Positions 25,357 through 33,823 of a DNA stretch of 64,000 nucleotides are shown in pieces. This stretch comes from JAJCYX01 sp965243825. Lineage in GTDB: Bacteria; Chloroflexota; Dehalococcoidia; Lucifugimonadales; Lucifugimonadaceae. The DNA lies in NCBI GenBank assembly GCA_965243825.1, contig CBDEVT010000001.1, positions 3,038,001 through 3,102,000 on the forward strand. The letters run 5' to 3'. Each line of letters starts with the position of its first letter. Within the stretch, counting starts at the first letter, position 1. The notes beneath the pieces were generated by a model. It was not told where the DNA came from and made no database searches. It saw only the letters and a list, made by a program, of their open reading frames with translations. Position numbers and translations under genes: made by a program.

Positions 25357-26301
25357 TCAGCTCTGGAACTGTTCGTCGCGCCATGAATAGAGGGGTTCCC
25401 AACCGGTCACTTCCTTTGCAAGCTCAGTGGAAATCGGAGCCTCGAAACCGTCAAACTCCCTGTTCAACGGAACGTCGGGATATACCGTTCGGATTGCCTC
25501 CATGGTCGGAATATTCAGCATGATGTCGTTTGCGTTCAGAAACAGGCGGTTGTGACCTGTCCAACCTTCGGATTCGACTGACATCACGCATGCACGAGCG
25601 GCATCGCGGATGTGCAGGTACGTCCAGAAGCCCTGGCAGCGGTTCCAGGGGTCAGTGATCGGGTTCGCGGCGAGGTTCTTGAAGTGGTTGTCGTCCCACA
25701 TGCCGTTAAAGCGCATAGAGTTGATCGACATCCATGGACTGCGGCGGGCGAAACCTTCACCGACCTCTTCTCCTACCCACTTCGCGATGCTGTACGGGTC
25801 TTCAGAGCGAGTACCAACGTGTTGGTCCATTGGGAAGTACTCAGGCGGCTTAACCTCTTTCGGCTCCCATCTAGCGGCGGTGCCCATTGCACCAACAGCG
25901 TTGTAAGAAGACCCAAGTACCACCTTGCTGATCTTGAGCTGTTCCGCAGCCCTGCAGACGTTCCACATGGAGGAAACGTTCGTTACGAAGACGTCCTCTT
26001 CCGTGTAGTTTGCGGCGCTTGGACGTGAGGCGAGTGAAATCACGGCGTCGCACCCGTCCATCGCAGAGATCACCTGGCCGTAGTTGGCGATCTCAACTTC
26101 GAAGAACTTTGGTAACTGCGGCCAGTTCTCCCGCATCTTCACAGCAACTTCACCGCTGGCGGTGCCGGTCGTTCCGCTGTGGCCAAGGTTCGTGCTCATT
26201 CGAGCAACGTCGGCGTTGATAACCGTGTGGCCGTTCTTGTACAGCTCGTCGATTACGTAGTGGCCGACGATTCCAGAGCCGCCTGTGACAAGGACTTTCA
26301 T
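25357..26301 (-). CDS. NAD-dependent epimerase/dehydratase (extended SDR)
   Basis: The ATG at 26301, preceded by AGGAAGAG, gives a 314-residue protein beginning MKVLVTGGSGIVGHYVIDEL (TGxxGxxG cofactor motif). DGCDAVISLAS is the usual second beta-strand, and the active-site YxxxK is present as YSIAKWVGEE following the DPYS segment. It acts on a nucleotide sugar or similar substrate; the exact one is not identifiable. The downstream lipoprotein is probably in the same transcript. Confidence 0.88.
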   Translation of the reverse strand: MKVLVTGGSGIVGHYVIDELYKNGHTVINADVARMSTNLGHSGTTGTASGEVAVKMRENWPQLPKFFEVEIANYGQVISAMDGCDAVISLASRPSAANYTEEDVFVTNVSSMWNVCRAAEQLKISKVVLGSSYNAVGAMGTAARWEPKEVKPPEYFPMDQHVGTRSEDPYSIAKWVGEEVGEGFARRSPWMSINSMRFNGMWDDNHFKNLAANPITDPWNRCQGFWTYLHIRDAARACVMSVESEGWTGHNRLFLNANDIMLNIPTMEAIRTVYPDVPLNREFDGFEAPISTELAKEVTGWEPLYSWRDEQFQS

Positions 26302-26474
26302 TTTTGTCTCTTCCTGGTGAGTTCGCTGTTCGCCCATGCTTCGGAACTAGTAACTTGATGTCAGCAAGATAGTATGCCAGCGAAGTGCCTCAATCGGTAT
26401 GACAACGAGGTGAGGAACGAGAGAGTTGCTGACACTTCGCAAAACCGGAATCAAACGACAACAAATGAAGCTCG

Positions 26475-27056
26475 ATGAGTGAAATCGCAAGTCACGTAAA
26501 CCAGGTTCCCTTTGACCATCCACTCGGCAACCGTGTGGCTGTGATGGGGCACGGCGGCAAGACGACGCTTGCGAAGGCGATCGCAAAGAAACAGTCGCTT
26601 GAGTTCATCGAGCTTGACCAGATCGCAAACTTGCCGGGCTGGGTACGTAGACCTGAGGACGAGTTTCGGCAAATCGTCGAAGATCGCATGGCGGTCAATC
26701 CCAACGGCTGGGTGACAGATCACTGGCACGGCGAGGTGGTCGACCTGATCCACGAACGAGCCGATTCGCTAATTTTGCTTGCGCTACCGTTCAGGGTCAT
26801 GTTCTGGCGCAGGATCAAGCGTTCGCTGCGACGTTCATGGACCGGCGAGGAGGTGTGCGGCGGCAACCGCGAGACTTTTCGCCAACAACTGTTCTCGAAA
26901 GACTCAGCAATCCTCGAGATGTGGCAGAAACGGCACCGATATCGGCGGCTGGCAGAAGATATGTCAGCCGCGGCACGTCCTGATATCGATTTCTACCGGA
27001 TCAGGTCGGGTGAGGAGCTAAACAGATTTTACGAAGTGCAAGGACTGGACCGATGA
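26475..27056 (+). CDS. P-loop NTPase/kinase-like protein with shortened Walker A (FlaR/adenylate-kinase type)
   Basis: The 193-residue protein resembles the 'topology modulation'/small-molecule kinase family: FIELDQIANLPGWVRRPEDE (the family's Asp-rich substrate region), RMAVNPNGWVTDHWHG, and LILLALPFRVMFWRRIKRSL (Walker-B-like strand and lid with many Arg). The P-loop reads VAVMGHGGKTTLAKAIA: the GKT is present but the G of GxxxxGKT is replaced by Val, as if one or two loop residues were lost. Stop codons of this gene and the convergent SDR lie 2 nt apart. Confidence 0.75.
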   Translation: MSEIASHVNQVPFDHPLGNRVAVMGHGGKTTLAKAIAKKQSLEFIELDQIANLPGWVRRPEDEFRQIVEDRMAVNPNGWVTDHWHGEVVDLIHERADSLILLALPFRVMFWRRIKRSLRRSWTGEEVCGGNRETFRQQLFSKDSAILEMWQKRHRYRRLAEDMSAAARPDIDFYRIRSGEELNRFYEVQGLDR

Positions 27057-27058
27057 GC

Positions 27059-27904
27059 CTACCCCGGCAGGTTGGTTTCCGGGTTTTCGCGGATGTAGTT
27101 GGCCTGCCTGAGGCCGAACTTCTCCTGTAGCTGCACGGTGAGGCCACCGTCGACCATCAGCGTGTGGCCGGTGATGAACGAGGCGTCTTCAGAGCAGAGA
27201 AATGCGATGGCACCTGCGATGTCTTCGGGCGTGCCGGTGCGACGCAGTGGGTACTGGTTGGCGAAGAATTCGAGACCGTCCGGATTCTCTTTCCACATCT
27301 CGGCGAGGCCTTCGGACACGATGTGGCCGGGGCCGATGGCGTTGACCCGAATGTTGTCTGGACCAAAGTCGTTCGCCATCTGGCGCGTCATGCCAACGAC
27401 AGCGGCTTTGCCGGCCTCATAGACCAGCATCTCGGCTTCCTGCAGGACGCTGTGGACCGACGCGAGGTTAATAATCGATCCGCCGCCGGACTTTCGCATC
27501 TCGGGCACAGCGTGCTTGGTGCCGAGGTAGAGCGCCTTGGCCAGCACGTCGATGCCCCAGTCCCAGTCGGCTTCCTTTACGGTCTCAGCGGTACCATGAA
27601 TCCGAGACTCGCCACCAACCACAGAGAAGGCGTTTTGCACAAGGATATCTAGCCGGCCCCATTCGGCCACGGCCTCGTCGATCATGCGAGCGATGTCGGC
27701 TGACTGGCCGACGTCGACGTGACTCGCAACCGCTGTGCCGCCGGCAGACGTGATGTGTCCGACGTTTTCGATCGCTGCCTCATCGTTGATGTCGGCGATA
27801 AGTACCTTCGCACCTTCAGAAGCGAGGCGGCGTGCGGTGGCCCCGCCAATGCCGAGTGCGCCGCCGGTGACAACCGCAACCTGTTCGTCGAAACGTCCTG
27901 CCAT
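27059..27904 (-). CDS. short-chain dehydrogenase/reductase
   Basis: Classical SDR, 281 aa. Cofactor motif VVTGGALGIGGATARRLA, Asp in LIADIND (NAD preference), NAF in place of the usual NAG, catalytic Ser in SIINLASVHS, and catalytic YEAGK intact. The C-terminal IAFLCSEDASFITGHTLMVDGG is standard. An extra ~20-residue tail (ending NPETNLPG) follows the usual end. Substrate unknown. Confidence 0.92.
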   Translation of the reverse strand: MAGRFDEQVAVVTGGALGIGGATARRLASEGAKVLIADINDEAAIENVGHITSAGGTAVASHVDVGQSADIARMIDEAVAEWGRLDILVQNAFSVVGGESRIHGTAETVKEADWDWGIDVLAKALYLGTKHAVPEMRKSGGGSIINLASVHSVLQEAEMLVYEAGKAAVVGMTRQMANDFGPDNIRVNAIGPGHIVSEGLAEMWKENPDGLEFFANQYPLRRTGTPEDIAGAIAFLCSEDASFITGHTLMVDGGLTVQLQEKFGLRQANYIRENPETNLPG

Positions 27905-28026
27905 GATTCTGCCTGCCTCTCGAATGCCGGAATGCGTTGCGGCAGTTTAACGGTTGATGAATGAGAACAGCCTTTCGATCTCGCTCAGGACAACCGGAGT
28001 GGCTGCTATTTGGACTGACAGCCGGA

Positions 28027-28344
28027 TCAGTTGCTGAGCTTCGCAGCGGTCCCGAACGCCAGGATCTCTGACATACCTGCGGCGATCATCGACGTCGCGA
28101 ACCGCATGCCGATCACGGCGTCGGCGCCAAGCTCTTCTGCCTTTTCGATCATGCGAGCGTGAGCCTGCTGGCGAGATTCAGCCTGCAATCGACCGTACTC
28201 CTTAACCTCGCCGCCAACGAGATTTTTCAAACCGGCCATGATGTCTCGCCCCACGTGCCTGGCACGCACCGAGTTTCCCTGAACGACGCCAAGAACTTCT
28301 ATTACCTCTCGGCCTGGAATGTGCTCTGTGGTTGACTGGATCAT
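28027..28344 (-). CDS. YbjQ/UPF0145 family protein
   Basis: A 105-residue homologue of YbjQ, a pentameric fold of unknown biochemistry. Signature segments are EVLGVVQGNSVRARHVGRDI, a central YGRLQAESRQQAHARMIEKA helix and the C-terminal GADAVIGMRFATSMI. Its ATG overlaps the stop of the upstream small membrane protein gene (ATGA), so the two are coupled. Confidence 0.92.
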   Translation of the reverse strand: MIQSTTEHIPGREVIEVLGVVQGNSVRARHVGRDIMAGLKNLVGGEVKEYGRLQAESRQQAHARMIEKAEELGADAVIGMRFATSMIAAGMSEILAFGTAAKLSN

Positions 28345-28592
28345 AGTTCTACGTCTCCCAGGTTCTCTTCCTGTGATTCCTTGAGCCGCTCCCGCACGAC
28401 ACTGGCGGCAGCAAGCACAAATGCACCGATACTTACGCTGACCACGACCTTAATCCAGGCTGCGACGTCGCTGTCCCTGAACATTTCTTCCAATCCGAGG
28501 AACGCGCCGTATCCAGCCAGCACAGATGCAGCCAGGATGCCGATCAGAGCGAACATGCTGCCAGCGTTACTTCCGTCGTTAGACCTGTTCAT
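28341..28592 (-). CDS. small membrane protein with two transmembrane helices
   Basis: The ATG at 28592 has GGGATCGAG upstream and yields 83 residues: a polar N-terminus, helix 1 (MFALIGILAASVLAGYGAFL), a short charged loop, helix 2 (WIKVVVSVSIGAFVLAAASVV) and a charged, acidic tail (RERLKESQEENLGD). No known family. Translationally coupled to ybjQ, suggesting YbjQ acts at or near the membrane here. Confidence 0.7.
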   Translation of the reverse strand: MNRSNDGSNAGSMFALIGILAASVLAGYGAFLGLEEMFRDSDVAAWIKVVVSVSIGAFVLAAASVVRERLKESQEENLGDVEL

Positions 28593-28766
28593 CTGCTCGA
28601 TCCCTTTCAGAACCATTGGCAAGATTCATGGCCGTCAAGGATACCGCCGCTTGGTGAAGCACCTACTGAAAGAGACGTGATGGACGCGGATAGTTTTCGT
28701 GTGGAATTGCCCTGTTCCGGTATCTAGTAATCGAACTGAGCGATTACCTCTGATCAAAATCAGGCG

Positions 28767-29495
28767 CTAGATGCGGCTGCGAATCTCAGGTTCGTCAGTG
28801 CTTGGCTTCTGGGTGCCGCCCTCCGGCTCCACGGTGATAGCAATCGTGTCACCCTGCTCAAGCGAAAAGTCGAAGTCACCGCTCCAGCGGCCTTCAGGAT
28901 TCGTATTGAAGTCTCCAACCGGCAGCCATTTATCATCGCGGACAGCCCAGAACTGGTAGGTGTTCGAAGCAGGTAGCGTCTCCAGGTTGCCAACTGAAAG
29001 GGTCAGGCCCTGTTGGCCAAGTTCTGTCTCGACGCGGAACCAGTCTCCATCTTCTTCTCGGTGGAAGTGCCGCAGGCTTACGGGATCGCTACCGCCAGTA
29101 GATGTGGATATCGCCCAGCCGATCAACCCGCCTATGACGACAAGCAGCATGGCAGCAGCGCCGTAGGCGGGAGTGCTGAGGTTTCGTAGTCGAGCGAAAA
29201 TCCCCGTGTTACTTGCGGTTCGTGTGACGGGCAAAGATGCAGCGGGACTGGCGTCAGAAGTAGTCGAAGAAGCATCCTCGGCAGCAGCAGCGGCGAGAAT
29301 TCTGTCCTTAAGTCCGGCTGGAGGCGCCATTTCAGGCGCAACCGCAGCCAGCCTCGATGCGACGTCACCGAACTCCTGGATCTCATGATCTAGATCGCAC
29401 TCGGCGAGATGTCGTTCAAACTCAGCCGTCTCCTCTTCGGAGAGTGCCCCCAGTGCGTGCGCAGCCGTATTCTGTTGCAGCTCTTCACAGTTCAT
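28767..29495 (-). CDS. anti-sigma-K factor RskA-like
   Basis: The 242-residue protein pairs with the SigK-like factor upstream, overlapping it by 4 nt (ATGA). The N-terminal anti-sigma domain starts MNCEELQQNTAAHALGALS and includes FERHLAEC. A single transmembrane helix sits near 115-135 (AAAMLLVVIGGLIGWAI). The external RskA domain contains NTYQFWAVRDDKWLPVG and IAITVEPEGGTQKPS, both diagnostic. It likely holds SigK at the membrane until regulated proteolysis. Confidence 0.92.
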   Translation of the reverse strand: MNCEELQQNTAAHALGALSEEETAEFERHLAECDLDHEIQEFGDVASRLAAVAPEMAPPAGLKDRILAAAAAEDASSTTSDASPAASLPVTRTASNTGIFARLRNLSTPAYGAAAMLLVVIGGLIGWAISTSTGGSDPVSLRHFHREEDGDWFRVETELGQQGLTLSVGNLETLPASNTYQFWAVRDDKWLPVGDFNTNPEGRWSGDFDFSLEQGDTIAITVEPEGGTQKPSTDEPEIRSRI

Positions 29496-30238
29496 GTTCG
29501 TTTTCTGTCGAGTCCGAAGGCGGTTCTCAGCTTCTCAAGGCCGAGGCGCATCCTGCCCTTAACAGTACCCAGACTCACGCCCGTTTCATCTGCAATCTCA
29601 CGCTGGGTCAGACCGCGAAAGTACGCGAGCTCGATTACATGCTTCTGTTCATCCGGCAGCCGTTTCAACTCTCGGACGGCTTCGGCCTGTTCTGTGTTCT
29701 GAACAGCGAGGTCCTCGGGATCGGTCGAGGCCTCGGAGGTTTCAATCAACTCCAGCGCACTCTTCGCACGTTCCGAGCGAGCATGCTTGCGAACGTGATC
29801 AACCGCCCGGCGGTGGACCATCGTCAGCAGCAACGATTCGACCCTGCCTTTGCTTTGACTGACCGATTCGGCCTGACGCCAGAGGGACAAGAAAGCGTCT
29901 TGCACCGCGTCTTCTGCCAGTGTTGCATCACCGGTGACTGTATAGGCGAGTCCGAACGCCCGACGGCCCATCAGGTCGTATAGCTCCCCAAGAGCACTTG
30001 TGTCCCGAGCGGCGATGCCTTCCGAAATGGCGCGTTCGGCAGGCGTAGATTCGCCTGTGACCGGCGTGTCACTTGAAAACGGTCTGTCTATATGATCGGC
30101 GCGGTCAGTCATCCGGCCCGGCCTGATTCCTGTCAAAGTTGCATCCGCAACTGGTTTCAATGGCTCGGCTATTCTAGACCGGACTGGCATTTGTGCCTGT
30201 TTGGCTGGTCCACTGGACGCTGGGGAGTCTTCTGTCAC
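29492..30238 (-). CDS. sigK: ECF sigma factor, SigK-like
   Basis: Region 2 is AFGLAYTVTGDATLAEDAVQ plus VESLLLTMVHRRAVDHVRKH; region 4 is KHVIELAYFRGLTQREIADE with GVSLGTVKGRMRLGLEKLR. The frame opens at GTG 30238 (248 aa), but the conserved part begins only near residue 65, and the ATG at 30112 (206 aa) is an equally good start; the long N-terminal extension has no recognised domain. Overlaps the RskA-type anti-sigma gene by 4 nt, the standard operon arrangement. Confidence 0.9.
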   Translation of the reverse strand: MTEDSPASSGPAKQAQMPVRSRIAEPLKPVADATLTGIRPGRMTDRADHIDRPFSSDTPVTGESTPAERAISEGIAARDTSALGELYDLMGRRAFGLAYTVTGDATLAEDAVQDAFLSLWRQAESVSQSKGRVESLLLTMVHRRAVDHVRKHARSERAKSALELIETSEASTDPEDLAVQNTEQAEAVRELKRLPDEQKHVIELAYFRGLTQREIADETGVSLGTVKGRMRLGLEKLRTAFGLDRKRT

Positions 30239-30323
30239 GCAACGGTATTTCGCCCGTGGCGATAACGCGGATCAGTGAGCTTCGCCCGGCAGCGGTCTTG
30301 GAATGGCTTTTTACGATCGACTA

Positions 30324-31145
30324 CTACTCACCGACCGGTGGATAGAAACCCGCTGTCACCCCGCCATCGATCAAAAGCTCTGATCCGGTGATGTAGCTGG
30401 CGTCATCTGAGAGCAGAAACAGGATCGCCGCCGCAATCTCTTCAGGTTCTCCCCATCTGCCAAGCGGCACACGGTCTGTGCGGTACTTGCTCAGCTTCTC
30501 ATCGCTGGTGATCCACTGTGTGAACGGTGATTTGACCCAGCCAGGAAGGACGCTGTTCACCCGTATGTTCTGTTTCGCGTACTGGATTGCCGAACTGCGG
30601 GTGAAGTGTGTCATTCCTGCCCGGGATGCCGCGTAGGCAGCGCCGTAGCTGGAAGTCCAGCGTGCGGCCATCGATGCCAGGTTTACGATTGAGCCGCCGC
30701 CGGATTTCTGCATGGCACGCGCACCGTGTTGTACTCCAAGGAACATGCCCCGGTTGGTCACATCCATCACCTGCTGCCATTTCTCGACTGGTGTGTCTTC
30801 TATCGTCGCTGCGTCAATTGTCCCGGCAATGTTGACCAGATAGTCGAGTCGGCCGTATCTGTCTATCGTCGACCGGATCACCGCTTCCCAATCGGCCTCA
30901 GATGTCACATCGTGATGGAAGAAATCGGCCGAAAACCCGGCGCTTCTCAAGCTCTCGGCCGACTGCTCGCCCTTTTCGTCTTGCACATCCGTGATAACGA
31001 CGGCAGTTCCAGATTCACGCATGAACCGCCACGCTGTAGCTCCGCCAAACCCCATTAACTCGCCATCTGTTGCAGAGGCCGAACCTGTTAGCAGCAACAC
31101 CTTGCCTTCGAATCGGCCCGGAAAGACTTGTTGATTTGAGGGCAA
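30324..31145 (-). CDS. SDR family protein with altered catalytic and cofactor motifs
   Basis: The 273-residue SDR fold has DVTSEADWEAVI, LDYLVNIAG and SIVNLASMAA (catalytic Ser region), and the usual C-terminus ILFLLSDDASYITGSEL. Two departures from the family stand out. The catalytic motif is YAASR instead of YxxxK (codon CGG at the Lys position). The cofactor loop reads TGSASATDGELMGFGGATA, about seven residues longer than TGxxxGxG. It may be active with Arg, or a degenerate binding protein. Confidence 0.88.
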   Translation of the reverse strand: MPSNQQVFPGRFEGKVLLLTGSASATDGELMGFGGATAWRFMRESGTAVVITDVQDEKGEQSAESLRSAGFSADFFHHDVTSEADWEAVIRSTIDRYGRLDYLVNIAGTIDAATIEDTPVEKWQQVMDVTNRGMFLGVQHGARAMQKSGGGSIVNLASMAARWTSSYGAAYAASRAGMTHFTRSSAIQYAKQNIRVNSVLPGWVKSPFTQWITSDEKLSKYRTDRVPLGRWGEPEEIAAAILFLLSDDASYITGSELLIDGGVTAGFYPPVGE

Positions 31146-31256
31146 GTTCTTCTCCTGTCACTGCCTGCTGCCGGTAAATACTCTCTTTTGCGGATTGGAT
31201 GATCCTGATGTGTGACCCTGCGTGAACATTCAAGTGGACCACTCGGAGATTATGGA

Positions 31257-31664
31257 CTATTCCTGCGCTGCCACAACCAGGTTGGGTAGTAGCAGACCAA
31301 AGAGAGCGGCGAACAGCAGGAACGTCGTGAAGATGTGGCGCTTCCAGGTTGGCATCAGCACCAACGCGGGCATCATGCCAAGCACGGAAAGGAACAGCAG
31401 CACCAACAGAAATGGCGCACTGGGAATCAGGATTGCATCGTTGTTTTCAGACCTGACCGCTTCGACAAGAAGACCGACTAATCCTCCAAAAAGTATCCAT
31501 CCGCCTACAGCGATCAGACCTCCGAAGACGATAATGGAGGCGACGGGTGAATCGGCTCGGCCGAACGCTGCGAGTGGACGGCGGGATAGTGCGATAAGCC
31601 AGTAGGCCTGCACTGCGAGCCCCATGATTGCACCGACAAGTGCTCCTGCAACGAATGCACTCAA
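31257..31664 (-). CDS. small polytopic membrane protein coupled to ispE
   Basis: 135 residues with four predicted transmembrane helices (about 2-24, 43-66, 80-102 and 110-130). TTG start at 31664 overlaps the TGA of ispE (TTGA), so translation is probably coupled. Conserved Gly-rich helices but no family I can name. Confidence 0.65.
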   Translation of the reverse strand: MSAFVAGALVGAIMGLAVQAYWLIALSRRPLAAFGRADSPVASIIVFGGLIAVGGWILFGGLVGLLVEAVRSENNDAILIPSAPFLLVLLFLSVLGMMPALVLMPTWKRHIFTTFLLFAALFGLLLPNLVVAAQE

Positions 31665-32548
31665 TTCGGTAGACCTTCACCTGCAGGCGGCGTGTACGGC
31701 TCGGTCAAAAACGCCTGCCAGCCCCGAGTTCGGCTCATGAGCAGTTGCCAGGTGGTACCTATCTCCTTGGCAGCCGGGATCGCGAACATCGAGGGCCCGG
31801 CACCACTCAACAGAATCTCTCTCGCTCCGAGTGAAGCGAGGGCATCCCTGTACTGCTCCCAGCCCTCGAAAACTTCGGGCGCGATGTCCTGGAAAACGTT
31901 GAAGAAGAATTCGGCCGGAGCGTCATGACCTGCTCGGATGCGAGCTGCGAGTTTGTGGGACAGTGCCCCGCGTGTATATCGAGATCTACCTATCAATGAA
32001 AACAGGGTCGCTGTCTTATTCGGTACCTGGATATCGGGTGACAGGACAAGGATGCGGTCGATGGCCGGCGCCGGTATTGGGGTAACTTCCTCGCCCCTGC
32101 CCTGCACCAACGCTGTTCCTTCGTATACCAGGAACGGAACATCAGATCCTACGGTTGCTCCAATCTCCGCCAGTTCGCTTCGGCTCAAGTTCAAGTTCCA
32201 GAGCTGATTTAGAGCCCTGAGAGTCGCCGCCGCATCTGTTGAACCCCCGCCGAGACCGGCTGACTCTGGGATCTCCTTTGCAAGTGAGACTGTTGCTCCT
32301 CCGGCAACGCCTGCGACCCGTTGGAGTTCCTTAGCCGCTGTAAGAGCTAGATTACGTTCAGCCGGAATTCCGCCATCTTCGGCCAGAACCAGTTCATCAG
32401 ACTCGAATACCGTCACCACGTCATGTATCCCAATAGTCGTCATGACTGTGACGAGGTTGTGGTAACCGTCGGGCCGCTTGCCGAGGATCTCCAGGGTGAG
32501 ATTGATCTTGGCGTGAGCGAGTTCGGTAACTGTCTTCGCTTCGGTCAT
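31661..32548 (-). CDS. ispE: 4-diphosphocytidyl-2-C-methyl-D-erythritol kinase IspE
   Basis: GHMP kinase of the non-mevalonate isoprenoid pathway. AHAKINLTLEILGKRPDGYH is the N-terminal substrate motif, PESAGLGGGSTDAAATL the ATP-binding GHMP motif 2, and LLSGAGPSMFA the C-terminal motif 3. 295 aa is the normal length. It follows rsmA by 10 nt, the widespread rsmA-ispE pairing. Confidence 0.97.
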   Translation of the reverse strand: MTEAKTVTELAHAKINLTLEILGKRPDGYHNLVTVMTTIGIHDVVTVFESDELVLAEDGGIPAERNLALTAAKELQRVAGVAGGATVSLAKEIPESAGLGGGSTDAAATLRALNQLWNLNLSRSELAEIGATVGSDVPFLVYEGTALVQGRGEEVTPIPAPAIDRILVLSPDIQVPNKTATLFSLIGRSRYTRGALSHKLAARIRAGHDAPAEFFFNVFQDIAPEVFEGWEQYRDALASLGAREILLSGAGPSMFAIPAAKEIGTTWQLLMSRTRGWQAFLTEPYTPPAGEGLPN

Positions 32549-32558
32549 TAGAAACGCA

Positions 32559-33407
32559 TCACCGCTTCAATGCCTCTTCACGTTTACGCCGTGACGTGCC
32601 GTGGACCACGAAAGGTCTCCCTGCCTCCTCCCAAGTCGAGAAAAGCGAGTTCCATTCTGGGATCGATAGTGTCGCAGGCCTTCGTTCAGTATCGATACCA
32701 GCCGATTCAACAAGCGAACGTGCCAGCGGAACATCGATGTTGAGACCGCCAGCCAACGAGTTGTGAAGCTGTTTTCGTGGCGCCTTGAAACCAGCTCTCG
32801 CAAGTTTGAAAAATTCTTTCTGCGAGTCTTTAGAAATGAGCGGTTCAGCTCTTGGGGTTAGTTCGATCACAGCAGACGTGACCTTCGGTCTTGGCGTGAA
32901 CGCCTCGGGTGGCACCTCAAATAGCACGGAGGCTTCTGCATAGACCTGCACGGCAAGCGAAAGCATGCTCATCTCACCCGGTTCAGCCTGCATGTCACGC
33001 GCAACTTCACGCTGAACCATCACGACCATGCGCTCCGGAGGATTGCTCGCTTCCAAAAAGTTGCGGGTGATCGGTGTTGCGGCGTAGTAAGGCAAGTTAG
33101 CCACCAGAGTGTAGGTGCGACCAAGGATGAGCGGCAGTTCGTCAGGGTCGACCGTTCTCGCATCTGCCTCGACAACATCCACGTGTTTGTTACCTGTGAA
33201 TCGATCGCGAAGAGTCTCGGCAAGTGCACTGTCGAATTCGACCACAGTGAGCGTTCCCGATGAAGCAGCAAGTTGGTGAGTAAGTGCACCTTTACCGGGA
33301 CCTACTTCAAGCACGGACGATTCAGATGTGATCTTCGCACTGCGAACTATACGCCCGGCAACAGAACGGTCAGTGAGGAAGTTCTGGCCCAGCCGCTGAG
33401 GTGACAT
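32559..33407 (-). CDS. rsmA: 16S rRNA (adenine1518/1519-N6)-dimethyltransferase RsmA
   Basis: KsgA/RsmA methylates two adenines in the 3'-terminal hairpin of 16S rRNA. Diagnostic motifs: RLGQNFLTDRSVAGRI, the SAM motif LEVGPGKGALTHQL, the catalytic NLPYYAATPI, and PPEAFTPRPKVTSAVI. 282 aa, complete. First gene of rsmA-ispE-membrane protein on the minus strand. Confidence 0.97.
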   Translation of the reverse strand: MSPQRLGQNFLTDRSVAGRIVRSAKITSESSVLEVGPGKGALTHQLAASSGTLTVVEFDSALAETLRDRFTGNKHVDVVEADARTVDPDELPLILGRTYTLVANLPYYAATPITRNFLEASNPPERMVVMVQREVARDMQAEPGEMSMLSLAVQVYAEASVLFEVPPEAFTPRPKVTSAVIELTPRAEPLISKDSQKEFFKLARAGFKAPRKQLHNSLAGGLNIDVPLARSLVESAGIDTERRPATLSIPEWNSLFSTWEEAGRPFVVHGTSRRKREEALKR

Positions 33408-33507
33408 CTGTTCTGGTTCTTGGACTGTCTCTCATTGCAAGACAGTGCGGGGAGGAAGATATGGTCGTGCACCCCGAAGTCGGCCCGCGTGCGTCACATT
33501 CCTGTGA

Positions 33508-33627
33508 GGACGGCTCAAGCCCGGCAATCCCGCGGCACCCGAGGGATCCAACTTACCGTTGCTTCCTTCCGGACCTGGCGGGATTCGAAGGGCCTCGCCG
33601 CGCGGGACCAGGCTATCAACACCGCCC
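33508..33627 (-). ncRNA. ffs: signal recognition particle 4.5S RNA (small bacterial type)
   Basis: On the minus strand the universal SRP domain IV core is exact: CCAGGTCCGGAAGGAAGCA, with the GGAA tetraloop and asymmetric loop. Flanking strands pair as expected: GCGGCGAGG with the CCTC...GCCGC arm, CCTGGTCCC with the GGGATT...GG arm, and a terminal helix GGGCGG (33627-33622) with CCGTCC (33513-33508). No Alu domain, so the ~120-nt short form. Ends are set by the terminal helix and may be off by a few bases. It lies between rsmA and galU. Confidence 0.93.
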
Positions 33628-33823
33628 GACACAGGCAGAGGTTACGAACGCTAAAGTCTCGTTCAGGGAGTTAAGCCTCGCTATAGCGGATTGCGAGTTC
33701 AGGGTGCCGCTAACTCCCCGCCTAGCACGACCAAAGACAATGCTACTACTGGTTACCCCACATGGTCATCACTTGAAGAACACATACTGGTAACAGAACG
33801 TAGCTAATATCCTGTGAATAACC

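Noticed and set aside
33401..33793. Plus-strand frames across the SRP RNA
   Set aside because: The SRP core motif and pairing are exact on the other strand; the frames lack protein-like sequence.
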